Positions 42,226 through 53,221 of a stretch of DNA of 64,000 bases are shown here, one piece after another. Each line of letters begins with the position of its first letter. Position 1 is the first letter of the stretch. Origin of the DNA: Astropecten irregularis. Lineage: Eukaryota; Echinodermata; Asteroidea; Paxillosida; Astropectinidae. The position numbers and the translations under genes were made by a program. The notes below the pieces were generated by a model that saw only the letters and a list, made by a program, of their open reading frames with translations, did not search any database and had not been told where the DNA came from. The DNA lies in contig OZ020244.1 of the NCBI GenBank assembly GCA_963971285.1, positions 31,868,001 through 31,932,000 on the forward strand, read 5' to 3'.

Positions 42226-43975
42226 TTTCAGTGTACGCAAAGATCCCCGTAGGTCGGGATGTCGGAAATACATTGTGCTTCCATGTAAATCCCACAGTGG
42301 CCCCTTGAAAAGCACCGTGTAGGGTTGTGTAGCGCTACAAAATATATGTGGTGATAGGAAACGGATCATATCGGGCATGGTATAAAGCTATCCTTTCCTA
42401 ACTCTTGGTGGCGCTGTAAATGTAAACACAAAAAGGAAGGCACACCATGTGGATAAAAATAATAGGATTTAGTCAAATGAAGTAATAGGGTTGACGAGTT
42501 TACATTCGGTTCTTTGAACATCACCTTTCATATTCGCATAGCGCACCGTAAACCTATTAACTTGGACTATCCGGGCATGCTAAAATTATTGATAAAATAA
42601 ACAGAGCACAGACTCAATTAATATTCAAAGATGTTTTGTTTTAGTAGCCTTCCATGGAGGTATTTCGACATCCATGGTGGTTTTACATGAACCACTGAAC
42701 AAATTTTAAAGGGCAAAATGATTTTATTTCAAAAACTTACTGGTGATTATGTAGTTTAGGGCACCTAAAAACGGGGGTTTTTTGGTGGATGTTGGCGCTA
42801 TATAAGTGTCTTTTATTGTTATTACTATTATTGATTAAATAAGTTCTTAAAATAGCTTCTATATTTTGAACGTTTTTGTTCCAAAAAGAGATTTGTGACT
42901 TCTATTAGCAAATGCCTTGCCTTAATCCTAAAAACCCTAACTGAAGGAATTTCATTATAAAAATACAATTTTCTTGCCGGCCTGTGTGAACTTGAAAACA
43001 ACCTGTCAGACACGTCAAACCTTTAAGTTCCTGATAGTAGAGGAATCTTTTATGCTCTTCTTCATTGCCGTTTTACCCCATAATGTCACTCAAAAATCAA
43101 AGCCCTGCCCTCTTTCACGAAATTTAACCTTTATTATATTCAAGAGGGCATCACCACCAAGTTCACCAACAGATTAGGCGAATTACCTCAAAAAAGTGTT
43201 GCTTTTTATCTTCATATTTATAGGTGCCCTTAACTACACAATCACAATCTGCCGTTCATTCCTCGTCAGGTTTTTTGATATCAAACACCGAGGGTGTTAA
43301 TACAAACCTTTCCTAATTTCCAGTTGAAATGATGTCACCTTGTTATGGAGAACTTGATTTTGTAACATCACTTTGTTGCTGTCGTACAACAAAAATGTCA
43401 AAACCCATAATTGAAATCAACTCCCAAAGCCCAAAGCATATAACTGCTCATTACTATAAAGTAAGCTGGCTTTTTGTAGATGCAAATTAGTTACATTGAG
43501 TAATTCACTATAAAGTCGTGTCATCTTGCAAACTATAACCAAAAATTTAAAAGTGAACAAAGAAAAATTGACTGGAGCAGGATTCAAAACAGCGACCTCC
43601 TGAATACCGTACAGGTGCTCTACCAACTGAGCCATCCAGCCCTACGTTGGTGGTGACCCCAATAGTAAATTATCTTTGTTAACTGTTCTTTTACATGCCT
43701 ACTTTGGTAAAGGTACTCAAAATTTGTTTTAACTGAAATTCCAAAAGGTCAGTACAAGTCTTACTGGTTTTTATGCAAGACATGATGACAATAATAATCA
43801 TAATAAAATCATGGCTGCTGGGAATGGACATCTTGTGAGTGGGCGAGGGTCTGTGATCTGAATACATAATGAATGCACTATATCAGTAATCTATGAAGAC
43901 TGGGTTACAACATCTGCAGACAACTTCCATTCTGATGTTGGTACATTCTAATATCTGTAACTTGATTCATGCTCT
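42226..43975. other. Stretch after the satellite, mostly unassigned
   Basis: At 42318-42378 the sequence GTGTAGCGCTACA and ACGGATCATATCG matches, inverted, 31570-31625, so both belong to one unnamed repeat. No gene was recognised apart from the SINE listed separately. Confidence 0.4.
43540..43645 (-). repeat. tRNA-derived SINE, second family
   Basis: Minus-strand reading: GGCTGGATGGCTCAGTTGGT (A box region) and a degenerate B box GTTTTGAATCC, then CAGTCAATTTTTCTTTG. The B box is damaged and an extra tail is present, so it is not a tRNA gene. Related to 23840-23900. Confidence 0.65.
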
Positions 43976-43981
43976 TTTTAA

Positions 43982-44338
43982 AGGTAGTATCATACTTTAG
44001 TCAGAAACCAAAACAGAAATGTTCACAGATTTACGTATAACTTACAGGGTATGAAGATGGTGGTGGTAGAAACATAACGTTAACATTTTTCTGCCTGAAA
44101 TGGTGTATTTATTCAGAAATTAGTCAAACAACGACCGAAAATCTTTTTGATCTTTTAAAAGATAAAAAATAAATGAGAAAAGACTTAAGAAATACTGTGT
44201 CTGTTTTTCACTGTTTTCTCAAAAAGTGGGCACCGTGTGGGACTGACATTTTCACAGATGACTGTTACTGTATCTGTCTTGATATTTTTGGCCATGAATC
44301 TGTGTTTCTTTGATAAAAACCAAAGTATGATATTACCT
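43982..44338. mobile_element. Family B element, copy 9 (full length)
   Basis: It is 357 bp, flanked by TTAA at 43978-43981 and 44339-44342. Both tips and the middle palindrome are intact. Confidence 0.85.
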
Positions 44339-44399
44339 TTAAAATGTGAGGATCGACCATTACTCAAGTGCTATGTGATGGGGAAAAAAATTAAATAAG

Positions 44400-47300
44400 A
44401 GACCATCTGCAGAATTTCTTCTTTTTTTTTTCAATGGAATGCTTCTTCATCACAAAAAGGCCTGGAGGGACAAAACGTCTGCACGACATTTTCAGTGTTC
44501 TGATTATCCCGGTTCCTAAATAGAGAATTCTTCAGAGTAAAAAAACAACAACAGCAAACAATTGTATTTCACAAAAGAATTCATGTTTAATAACATACTG
44601 TTTCACTGCTAGCATCGTTACAAACTGGTAGGCAAGTACAGAGATACACAATACATTTAAAGAAGCTTTTTTTTTATCGTTTTCGTATTTACTACTAAAC
44701 AGCTATCAAGGTTTATCCACAAAATGTCGCTAAAATCTTTACATGAATGAATAATATAGAGTAGTCGGTTACACTGTCTGACAATTCACAAGAAACAGCA
44801 CAGAACTGCAATGAACCAGAAGAGTCCAATACATGTACATACTTGGATGAAATAAAATTGGTCTGGATTTTCTTTTACCCTCCCCTCTTCCAAGCCTCTA
44901 TAAAATAAACAACTTCATAATAATTGTAACTTTCTGAAACATTTTACAGTGAGGTACAATTTCTTTAATAAGCTATAAAGCAAAAGCAACAAATACTAAT
45001 GTTTTTCTTTTTTCTTCTCCTTTCCGACAGCAAAAAGAAAAATGGCTGATTATTGCAGTCACTAGGCATATGCAAGCAATTATTATTAATATTATTTTTT
45101 AGCACTGAGCATTTTGTTTCTACAAATTGAGCTTGAGTGAGATTTCGTGTCGGCTCACAGGGTAACTCGGATGAAGTCTTCCTAATTTACATCATGAATG
45201 TCATTAAAAGCACATTTTTGTTAAGCACCATGTATGGAGAATGTTACCTACACTTGTCCTCTGCCACGTAAGTGTTCTCAGGCTGATGATTTTGTGAACA
45301 AAGTTTGCAATTCCCTCCCTTTCATTCAAACAAATTCAAGTTGTTTTGAAAATTTAAGTTAGCAAAATCGACACTTGCTCCAGTAATTTACTTCTTTTCT
45401 GACGAAGACTTTTTGCCTGAAAGAGAAACAAACTCTGAACTACTTACTGTAATACTTATATTCACATTTACTGCATGTCTATACATATATAACCCAATGT
45501 AGGGAGGACATACATGTACATGTTGTAAGCTGTAGTATGCATATAATAAACAGAAATAAAAGATGATGGTTTATAACATCCTTCTTTTTCAGATCAAAAG
45601 CTTTCCCCACATTCACAATAATTTGCAGGGGGAATATTTTGACAGTCCAAAAAGTGATTCACAAATATGGAGCGACCAATGTTTGCATTCATCCACAATA
45701 AAAAAAAAATGTCCCGTTCAAATCCTTCATGATGACTAGAACGTAAGCTTAAAAAACAAAACAAAAACAAAAACACCCAGATGGAAGAAACTAACATAGA
45801 AAAGCACAGCTGCATTCTGCTGTGCATAACAAAAGGTGGGCTATGTCAATATGCATAACAGTACACTGATCATCATAATTTATGCAAACTAGAATTTAAA
45901 ACAATGCAGCTATACAGAATTATAGTATCAATTACTTTATTGCCCTAACATGTACATACACTTTTTACAACATCCTCATAATCCTTGCCCCAAAAACATG
46001 ATTTTGCTATAATCAATATGAAATCAAGTTTGTTGTTTTGAAATCGGATAAATTAAAGAAGAACTAACTTATCTTGATCGAATGACAATGATTCTTCAGT
46101 ACTCATTATAAATTTATATGGTCTAAAAAGAGTAATTTTACCCCGTGTCCCAGAATATATTTTGGGGTTCGGAGACCAAAAAAAAAATGGAGATGTTCCT
46201 CACTTTCTCTTGCATGATCTTGGAAATAAAACTATTCTGTGAATAACCAAAATTAATGGAGTCATATTTTCTAATAGCTTTACAATTCCTTATGCAGGGA
46301 AAGTCCCCTAAGCACTCTTCATGTGACTGCCAGCAGCATTTTAGGGGGTGGGGCTGGGATGGGGGCGGATGACGGGATGTGGTAAAAATTTATTTAGGGA
46401 AGACTAGAGTGACATGTGAAAGCATAAATAATCATTGATCATAATCTCACAGAAATGTAAATGTAATTTACAATTCTGTTGTCACCCAATCCTTTTATTT
46501 CTTTTTTTTATGCCACCATGACTTAATAAAAAATAACAACAAAGCGTACCGACTATATCATAAAAGCAGAGCCCATGTTTGCAAGCAATTAAAAAAAGAA
46601 AAAAAAAACAGATTACAATAAAGAAATTATACATATCATTTTCAGTTTCTCACGCTGTGTAATCATATAAATTCCACTCGGGATACTTAAAAAAAAAAAA
46701 AAAACCAGAGTGAAAATTTTACAAGGTAAATATCGTGATACTTTATCTACAAAAAAAAAAACATGTGGCTGATACCGGCCAAAGGATCGGGGAACCGGTT
46801 AAGCCTGGGGGGCTTTGAAGTACGCCATTTTGGTGTTTTTTTATCCGTCACAATTACAGATTAAAAAACCTGAATAACTTGAAAGCCATAAAAATTGCAT
46901 ATCATCTCGCATTAACATGAGATTCACAGTAACATTTAAAAAAAAAATTGAATAAACCAAAAAAAAGGTGATAAGAACCACATTCAAAATATTTAACAAG
47001 GTAATATACACACAAAATAGAGAGAAAAAAAAGAAGTAAGAACACAACTAATAAATAAGCACCAAAAAAACCAGAGGTTCACTTCATCAGCTCAGTGCAA
47101 CATATTGCAGTGCTTATGGTTAAAACATTAAGAATTATATATATATTTATATATATATGTATATATAAGAGGTAATGATACATTACAATGTACATGGTTG
47201 CTTTTGGCCATTCTCATTCCAGGGGGATGAACAAACATTTGTTTTGAAACACTTGAAACACATGGATTGGAGTGTCTTAAAGGCTTGTATTTACACCCTG

Positions 47301-49934
47301 CAAGAAGAATTTCTCATGCATAAAAAATAACCCAAACTTTGAAACAAAAAAGCAAAACAAAAAGTAAAATAATATGATCTTCGCTAGTAATGTACAAAAA
47401 GCAGAAACAAAAACAACAAAAACCAGTCACAGCAAAACAGTATTTGCAGTACAGAACTTGGCTTCTGAAGTTTGTTTTTGGTACATAAAAAAAACATTTA
47501 AAAAATGTGAAACATTTAAGTTGAAATATTTTCAAATTGAGAAGAAAAAAATCTGACAAACCAATGACTGAACAACTCACTAACATTGCTGCTTGCTTTT
47601 TCATCGCTGATCTTCCACATGACAAAATTCAAAATAAAACAAATTTCATTTTCTTCACCATAAAAACCAGACAATAATGTGGTGACAGTAATAACTGAAT
47701 CTTCTTTGCTCCTCTTACATAACAATGTGCAGAATTTTGTCTCACGCTGCGGCGCCAAAATCTTTAAATCCTGTCTTTAACATGAACTTCACAATGTGGC
47801 AATTTATTTAACGGATAATTGACTTATAGCGAAGATCCAGTGAAGGAGAAAACAGAAAAGAGGGGAGCCGGAGTGCAGAATAAATCGGCTGCCATCTTAG
47901 CTCTCTTAACTCTAAGCAATTTGACCTCTTCGCGCGAGGACGACGCCGCGGCTTAAATGAGTTTTTAATATTTCAATCCATGGCTCCAATTGAATTATCC
48001 TCGGTCGGGATCGACTGAGCGCATAATCCTAATGAAAACAGCAGACAGTGTATAAGACCAAAGACTCGAAAGCTGGAGCCAACGGCCGATGCTGATGATA
48101 TTTTATCTGGTCTGGCATAACACAGACCCCCCTTCAAACGAAGGACAGCGGGATCATATGCAATCTGCAGTACAGTATTATCAAGATTGTTTAGATAGAT
48201 TTATTGTTCGCAGCTTTCTCCCAAAAAAGAAAAAATGGATTCAAAACAATATGGTTTCCTGCATATCATGAACCAAACCGACTTAAAACAGAACACCAAT
48301 CTTTGAATCACTCTGTTCTTTTTGACAATTTCCATTCTCACTCCGAAATCCATGCAATTTATAACAGTTTAAAAAAACAAAAACAATTTTGATCTTTAAA
48401 AAATATATAGGGCAATTTTCAATGCCGAAATTACTTTTTTTTTTAAACTTTCACAAAAAACAACAATGAAGTACAACCTCCTTTTAAAAAATATGAATTA
48501 AAATTTTTCTAAACAAATTAAGCACTTACAATCTTGACATAGCAGAGATTCCTTTGAATTGTTGTTTTTACTATTTATAAAATATTTGTAAAAAAAAAAC
48601 ATAACTTATGGGATTCAAATTTGACAACATCAAAGGTGCATATCAAACGTGTATAACGCTACGGAGCCTTGTGTATTTGTGTATATTAACATGACGGTAC
48701 TGACAGATGATAAGCAGATGATAATGGCTTTCCCCTCACCTCCTAGCTAACACCTTTAACTGCATTATGACGTTTGTGGTTTCCACTTGCAGTGTGTGTA
48801 TGAATCCATGAATGTCTAAGCTGTGTGAAGGGTGAGGGGGAAGGGGTTTCCTGTCTCTGAGTTATAAATATGAAAGCGTCAAAGACTGAATTGTCGTCTC
48901 TCTATTTCTCTCTGAGATTATACATGAACGAATGACCCACAGTCACTGGATGATGCAAATCACTTCACGTAACATGCCTAGAAAAGGAGTAAAGGACGCC
49001 CTCACAAGGGTGCGCACCGATCAGATAACAATTCCTTTGTTTTTCACTCTCATTCATTTGGCCCCAGAAAAAGTTTTCAATTTTTGTCTGTCCTTGCTTT
49101 TTTTTTTTTTGGTTATAGTTTTTTTGTGTTTTTTGTTTCAAATACGACATGAAAACACTACACTAGATTTTATTATTTTCAAACTGGCTTTGTTACTTTT
49201 AACATGGCTATTCAACAGAAAGACAAGGCACATTTTATTCTAAACATTATACAATGCAGTTTTTCTGTTCTGCGGTTAAAGCTCATATTGAACAACATCT
49301 TGTACACAGTTATTTCCAGCGACGTTACACTGCGACTATTTTGTATATTTTTTTTTGTTCCGATGCATGTCCAAACAAATTAAAGAAGGGGAAAAAATCA
49401 TCTTTGGAACTGAACGTCATGTACTCTTACACTTTACTCTCCAGATGCGAGTGCCACTAGTTTTGGAACTGTAATTTCAAAACGATTAAATATTTCTGAA
49501 ACAAGAAATTTTCGATTTCAAATCTTATGATTACAAACAAACACATTATACAGGTTTGGAGAAAGTGCACAAAAATGCCTCAATAAATACGTTTATACAT
49601 ATAATGTATCAAAATAAGCTATAAGGATAATTTAAGGTGGGATGCCCAGTAACTCGACATTTTGCATCCAGCAAATTGTGGAACTGCAGCCTTTATAAAT
49701 GACTGCTTCAAAGTACCACAAAATGGTTCCATCCATCATTTCAAATGTCACAACCTCAAGACTTTAAAACTGTAAATATTCGTTCTACAATAGACACAAG
49801 AAAAAAGTTCAGTTTAAATAAGGAGATGTTATTAATAAAAAGTCATTGTCAATCACAAAGTTGATTATTTAAGATGTAACTACACATTTTTTTTCTCCCC
49901 TTTCATTCTCTTAAACTTCCTCCAATGTACAAGG
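44400..49934 (-). other. DAG1: Probable long 3'UTR and flank of DAG1
   Basis: Directly downstream of the DAG1 stop codon on the minus strand lie 5.5 kb of AT-rich DNA with many A and T runs. It is almost free of the transposons that fill other stretches, as expected of a conserved transcribed 3'UTR. No polyadenylation site can be fixed. A CpG-rich pocket at 47840-48080 interrupts it. No other gene was recognised. Confidence 0.4.
47840..48080 (-). promoter_or_regulatory. CpG-rich pocket, possible internal start site
   Basis: It holds CGCGCGAGGACGACGCCGCG and, on the minus strand, AAGATGGCAGCCG, a YY1-like motif often found near start sites. It could be an unrelated promoter or an inserted element. 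Weak. Confidence 0.25.
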
Positions 49935-52346
49935 CTAAGGTTGAATATGAACGTAGGCCGGCGGCTTCCGGTAGCTTGAGATGTCTCGTGCAGGGGTATT
50001 GTTTCTGTTTTCAGGCGGGGATGGTGAAAGAGGAGGAGGAGGTTGATAAGAGGGAGTTCCTGACATGTCTACCATCGGCAGGCTATGCTTATCATCTTCA
50101 TCTCCGACTGGGTGCGGCGCGTTGCTGTTTAGCAACGGCTGCTGCGTCTCCGTGTACTCCGGAGGTGACAGCGGTGGTTTCTCCGTCTTCAGGATGAGCG
50201 GAGAGGAGGAGGAGGGGGGCTTCTCTCCGTCCTCAATTTCGTCGGCAAAGATGATGGGAATGCCCTTGTTGATGAACGTGTTTTGGTCCTCATCGGAGAG
50301 CTTACCCTTGCGACTCTTGCGGTACAGAATGAAGATGATGATGCCGGCCAGGAGGAGGATGAGCGCGATGACAACTGCTGGGAGGACGGTGCTAATCCAC
50401 ATGTCAGTCGGCTGATCGATGCTTCCCGCTCCAGGGTCTGATGTGGTTGTTGGCTGGGGAGCGGGCGTCGTAGGTGCACATGCGCCTGCCGGCACGGATT
50501 CCACTTCCGTGATGTTATACTCGGGCAGAAAAGCATCAATCAACGCCTGCGTCGGCTTTCCATCTTTGGTCATGATCTTGGACTGCAGCTCCTGGATGAG
50601 CTCCTGGTTGCACCCGTCCGTCGGGAGGGTGTTGTTGACCCAGGATATGATCACTGAGCCCCGTTTGATCTCTGTAATCGTTATGGCGTCAGGGTTTGAA
50701 TCGCCGAATGCCGTTGCAATCTTGTTGAGAATAAATAGCTGCATTTCCGGATCATTCATAAACGTATCGTAATCGATGTCAAGAGTCATACCCATCTTCA
50801 CCGGCGGTGCGTTCTCTCCTGTTATGGAAGGAGCGGCAGTGACAACCACCTGAAAGGGGTTCTCTATTTGTTGACCATTGCTGTCTTGCGCTACCAATAT
50901 GAAATTGAACCTCTTCTCTTTGGCCTGTTCAGCCAGGGGCAGACCGATCAGTGTCTGGGTCTTTTTGTCAAATTTGATCCAAGACTTGGGGTCCAGTTCA
51001 CTCAAATCGAATTTCAATACCATAAGATCCAAATTTCTTGCATTTCCATCTTCGGCATCGCGGAAGGTATTCTTCGGTATGGTGAACTCAAGAAGCTTCC
51101 CTTCAGTGGCATCAACTCGTATCAGCCTTTTGTTGACAACTGGCGGTTGGTTTACAATTTCCGTGGTGGTAGGTAATGTCTTGGGTGTGGTCAATTTTGG
51201 AGTAGTTGGAGGCGGTTGAGTAGTTGGTGTTGGTAGCACAGGTGGTACTGTTGAGGGCTGAGGGGTCGGAGTTTTGGATGTTGATGGGGTTGGTGTGGGT
51301 TGTAGGATCATGGTGGATGTCTTCATCATCGAAGATGAGGATGGGGTAGGGGTTGGTTCCGGCATGGAAGAACGCGTTTTCATGACAGATGAGGTGGAAG
51401 GAACCATGGTGGGAACGGATGTGGCAGAGGGAACAATCTTTGAGGAGGAAGTTTGCACTGGGGTTGAGGAGGCCATCTTGGAGGGGGATACACTGGGAGT
51501 TGGCCTGATGCTGACGGTTGGTTGAGTTACAGTGGGCACGACGGAAGGAGTAGGCTCGACAACAGTGAAAGAACGTGAGATGGTCATCGTTGTCGTGGGT
51601 AGTACAAGCGTGGTATCCTTCAGCGTTGATGGCTTTGGAGTGGTAACAGACGGCACTGGAGTTGGCACCGGAGTCCCCATAAGCTTGGCCTGTCGTCTGA
51701 CACGCTTGAGCCTGTCGGGCCTGTCATTAGTCACCCGCCAGCCGATGATGTCATGTTTGAGTTCGCTGGCCATGGAGCCATCTTTGGATGCTGTCTCTAG
51801 GACGGTCACTACGGGAAATTTATCCACGTTGTTGGTGGTGCTGCAGCCTATCCTCCAACTGAGAGCAATCCCAGGGTGCTTCTCTCTCTTGATGTTCCCC
51901 GGACCAGCAACCATCAGAGAGCCTTCCGATAGGCTCTTACTTCCGGCTGGAAGCAGTCGGAATGCATCCATCCCGAGCCTTGAATGCCGCGACATCTTAG
52001 ACACCACCTCCAGACGGTCCGCGGGTCCCAGCTTGTTCCAGTTGGCATCCAGGATGACTGTGGCATCCACGATGGCCTCCTCGTCAGTGCAGGTGCCTTT
52101 GCCCGACATGCCGGCATCGCTCAGGGGCGTGGCAACTGCCGAGTGCTTCCTGGTCTCCGGAAGAACGGAAATGGAGAAGATGTCTGTCACGTGGGCCGTT
52201 GCGCTGGAGTTGAAGGACCTTCCCGCTGCGGTGACCTGCATGTAGTACTGATCGAGATCTGCTTCGGACGGGATTCCCTTTAGAGTACGTGTTTCGTCAC
52301 TGTAGAACAGCCAAGATGGTAGACTCTCCCTGCCTGCTTCTGTTAT
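49935..52346 (-). CDS. DAG1: DAG1: dystroglycan precursor, last coding exon (803 residues)
   Basis: Dystroglycan links extracellular laminin to dystrophin. The exon follows acceptor TCTTTCAG and starts ITEAGRESLPSWL, aligning with human residue 96 on as recalled. Order (exon numbering): end of the first cadherin-like domain (1-63), S6-like domain (about 88-212), furin site RVRR (215-218), Ser/Thr/Pro mucin region (219-400), second cadherin-like domain (about 403-505), SEA-like domain with self-cleavage motif G563-S564 (GSVII) and its two Cys, membrane segment about 655-677, then YRKSRKGK, the conserved NKGIPIIFADEIEDGEKPPS, PPEY, and C-terminal PPAYVHIQP. The human counterpart of this part has 800 residues. 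The signal peptide and the protein's first part are encoded upstream, outside the window. Confidence 0.95.
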   Translation of the reverse strand: MTEAGRESLPSWLFYSDETRTLKGIPSEADLDQYYMQVTAAGRSFNSSATAHVTDIFSISVLPETRKHSAVATPLSDAGMSGKGTCTDEEAIVDATVILDANWNKLGPADRLEVVSKMSRHSRLGMDAFRLLPAGSKSLSEGSLMVAGPGNIKREKHPGIALSWRIGCSTTNNVDKFPVVTVLETASKDGSMASELKHDIIGWRVTNDRPDRLKRVRRQAKLMGTPVPTPVPSVTTPKPSTLKDTTLVLPTTTMTISRSFTVVEPTPSVVPTVTQPTVSIRPTPSVSPSKMASSTPVQTSSSKIVPSATSVPTMVPSTSSVMKTRSSMPEPTPTPSSSSMMKTSTMILQPTPTPSTSKTPTPQPSTVPPVLPTPTTQPPPTTPKLTTPKTLPTTTEIVNQPPVVNKRLIRVDATEGKLLEFTIPKNTFRDAEDGNARNLDLMVLKFDLSELDPKSWIKFDKKTQTLIGLPLAEQAKEKRFNFILVAQDSNGQQIENPFQVVVTAAPSITGENAPPVKMGMTLDIDYDTFMNDPEMQLFILNKIATAFGDSNPDAITITEIKRGSVIISWVNNTLPTDGCNQELIQELQSKIMTKDGKPTQALIDAFLPEYNITEVESVPAGACAPTTPAPQPTTTSDPGAGSIDQPTDMWISTVLPAVVIALILLLAGIIIFILYRKSRKGKLSDEDQNTFINKGIPIIFADEIEDGEKPPSSSSPLILKTEKPPLSPPEYTETQQPLLNSNAPHPVGDEDDKHSLPMVDMSGTPSYQPPPPLSPSPPENRNNTPARDISSYRKPPAYVHIQP

Positions 52347-53025
52347 CTGAAAGACATAAAAAGATACCACACTAAATTTATCATCTTGATTCAGGATAAA
52401 TAATTATACAACCAAAATCCCTTCATCTGAAATGAGGTCAAAACAATTTCACATTTCAAGGCTTTTTCTTGAAATCTCTGACCCTAACATTTTGCTTGCT
52501 ATTAACCAAAAGGTATAAAATAACATGTACTGCATACATGTACAAATGTTTTTACAAAAAATTTTCGGCCAGTACTTAGGTATTTGAGACAAATAAAATG
52601 GTTGCAGAACCATTAGCCTGCAGCTCAAACAGCTCATTTTAGCAGTGAAGGGTTACCGGTTATAACTCAATGCAGTTGTACAGCTCTTCACTGGTTCACT
52701 GAATAGATTGGCACAATTTGTTCTGCAGACGCCCTGCCCTCTTTGTCTCTATTACAATCTATTTGACCAACAACACACAGCAGACATCAAATATCATGGG
52801 AAATTAATGATGTTCACTGTGCTAATCATACACAGCTGTAAATATACGCCACGCATCGATTGTTAATAACAACAATTTGATCTGGAGGAAATAATTCATG
52901 GCACAGCCAAGATGCTGTTGCGGCATCCTGTGTTACAGCAGCATTCCGCACAGCATAAACAGATACAAAGACAGATTCTACTTCTGGATGACAGATTGAA
53001 AAAAAAAACCAATTAGACGTGCTGC

Positions 53026-53221
53026 CTTTCTCAAAGCTCGGCTCCGGTTCTTGTCATCCATATGCTGAAAATATAGGTTGTGGTTTTTCACTGAAGCTGA
53101 AGCTCTGGGTTTTTTTTCAAACCAGAGAATATACTTGTAAACTGCAGCAACAAGCCTACTATTTTGATACCCGTTATTTTAGAATGGATTCACGAAATGG
53201 AGCCAGAGCTGGAGCCTGCCC
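53026..53221. mobile_element. Family E element, diverged
   Basis: The ends AAGCTCGGCTCCGG and GAGCCAGAGCTGGAGCC are complementary in part. TCATCCATATGCTGAAAAT and TACTATTTTGATACC match the 54331 copy in opposite orientation. Confidence 0.6.

Noticed and set aside
43540-43645. A functional tRNA gene
   Set aside because: The B box is damaged, no complete cloverleaf forms, and a SINE tail shared with 23840-23900 follows.
51532-52245. A 237-residue plus-strand open frame
   Set aside because: It is the opposite strand of the DAG1 exon; the minus-strand frame has clear domain homology.
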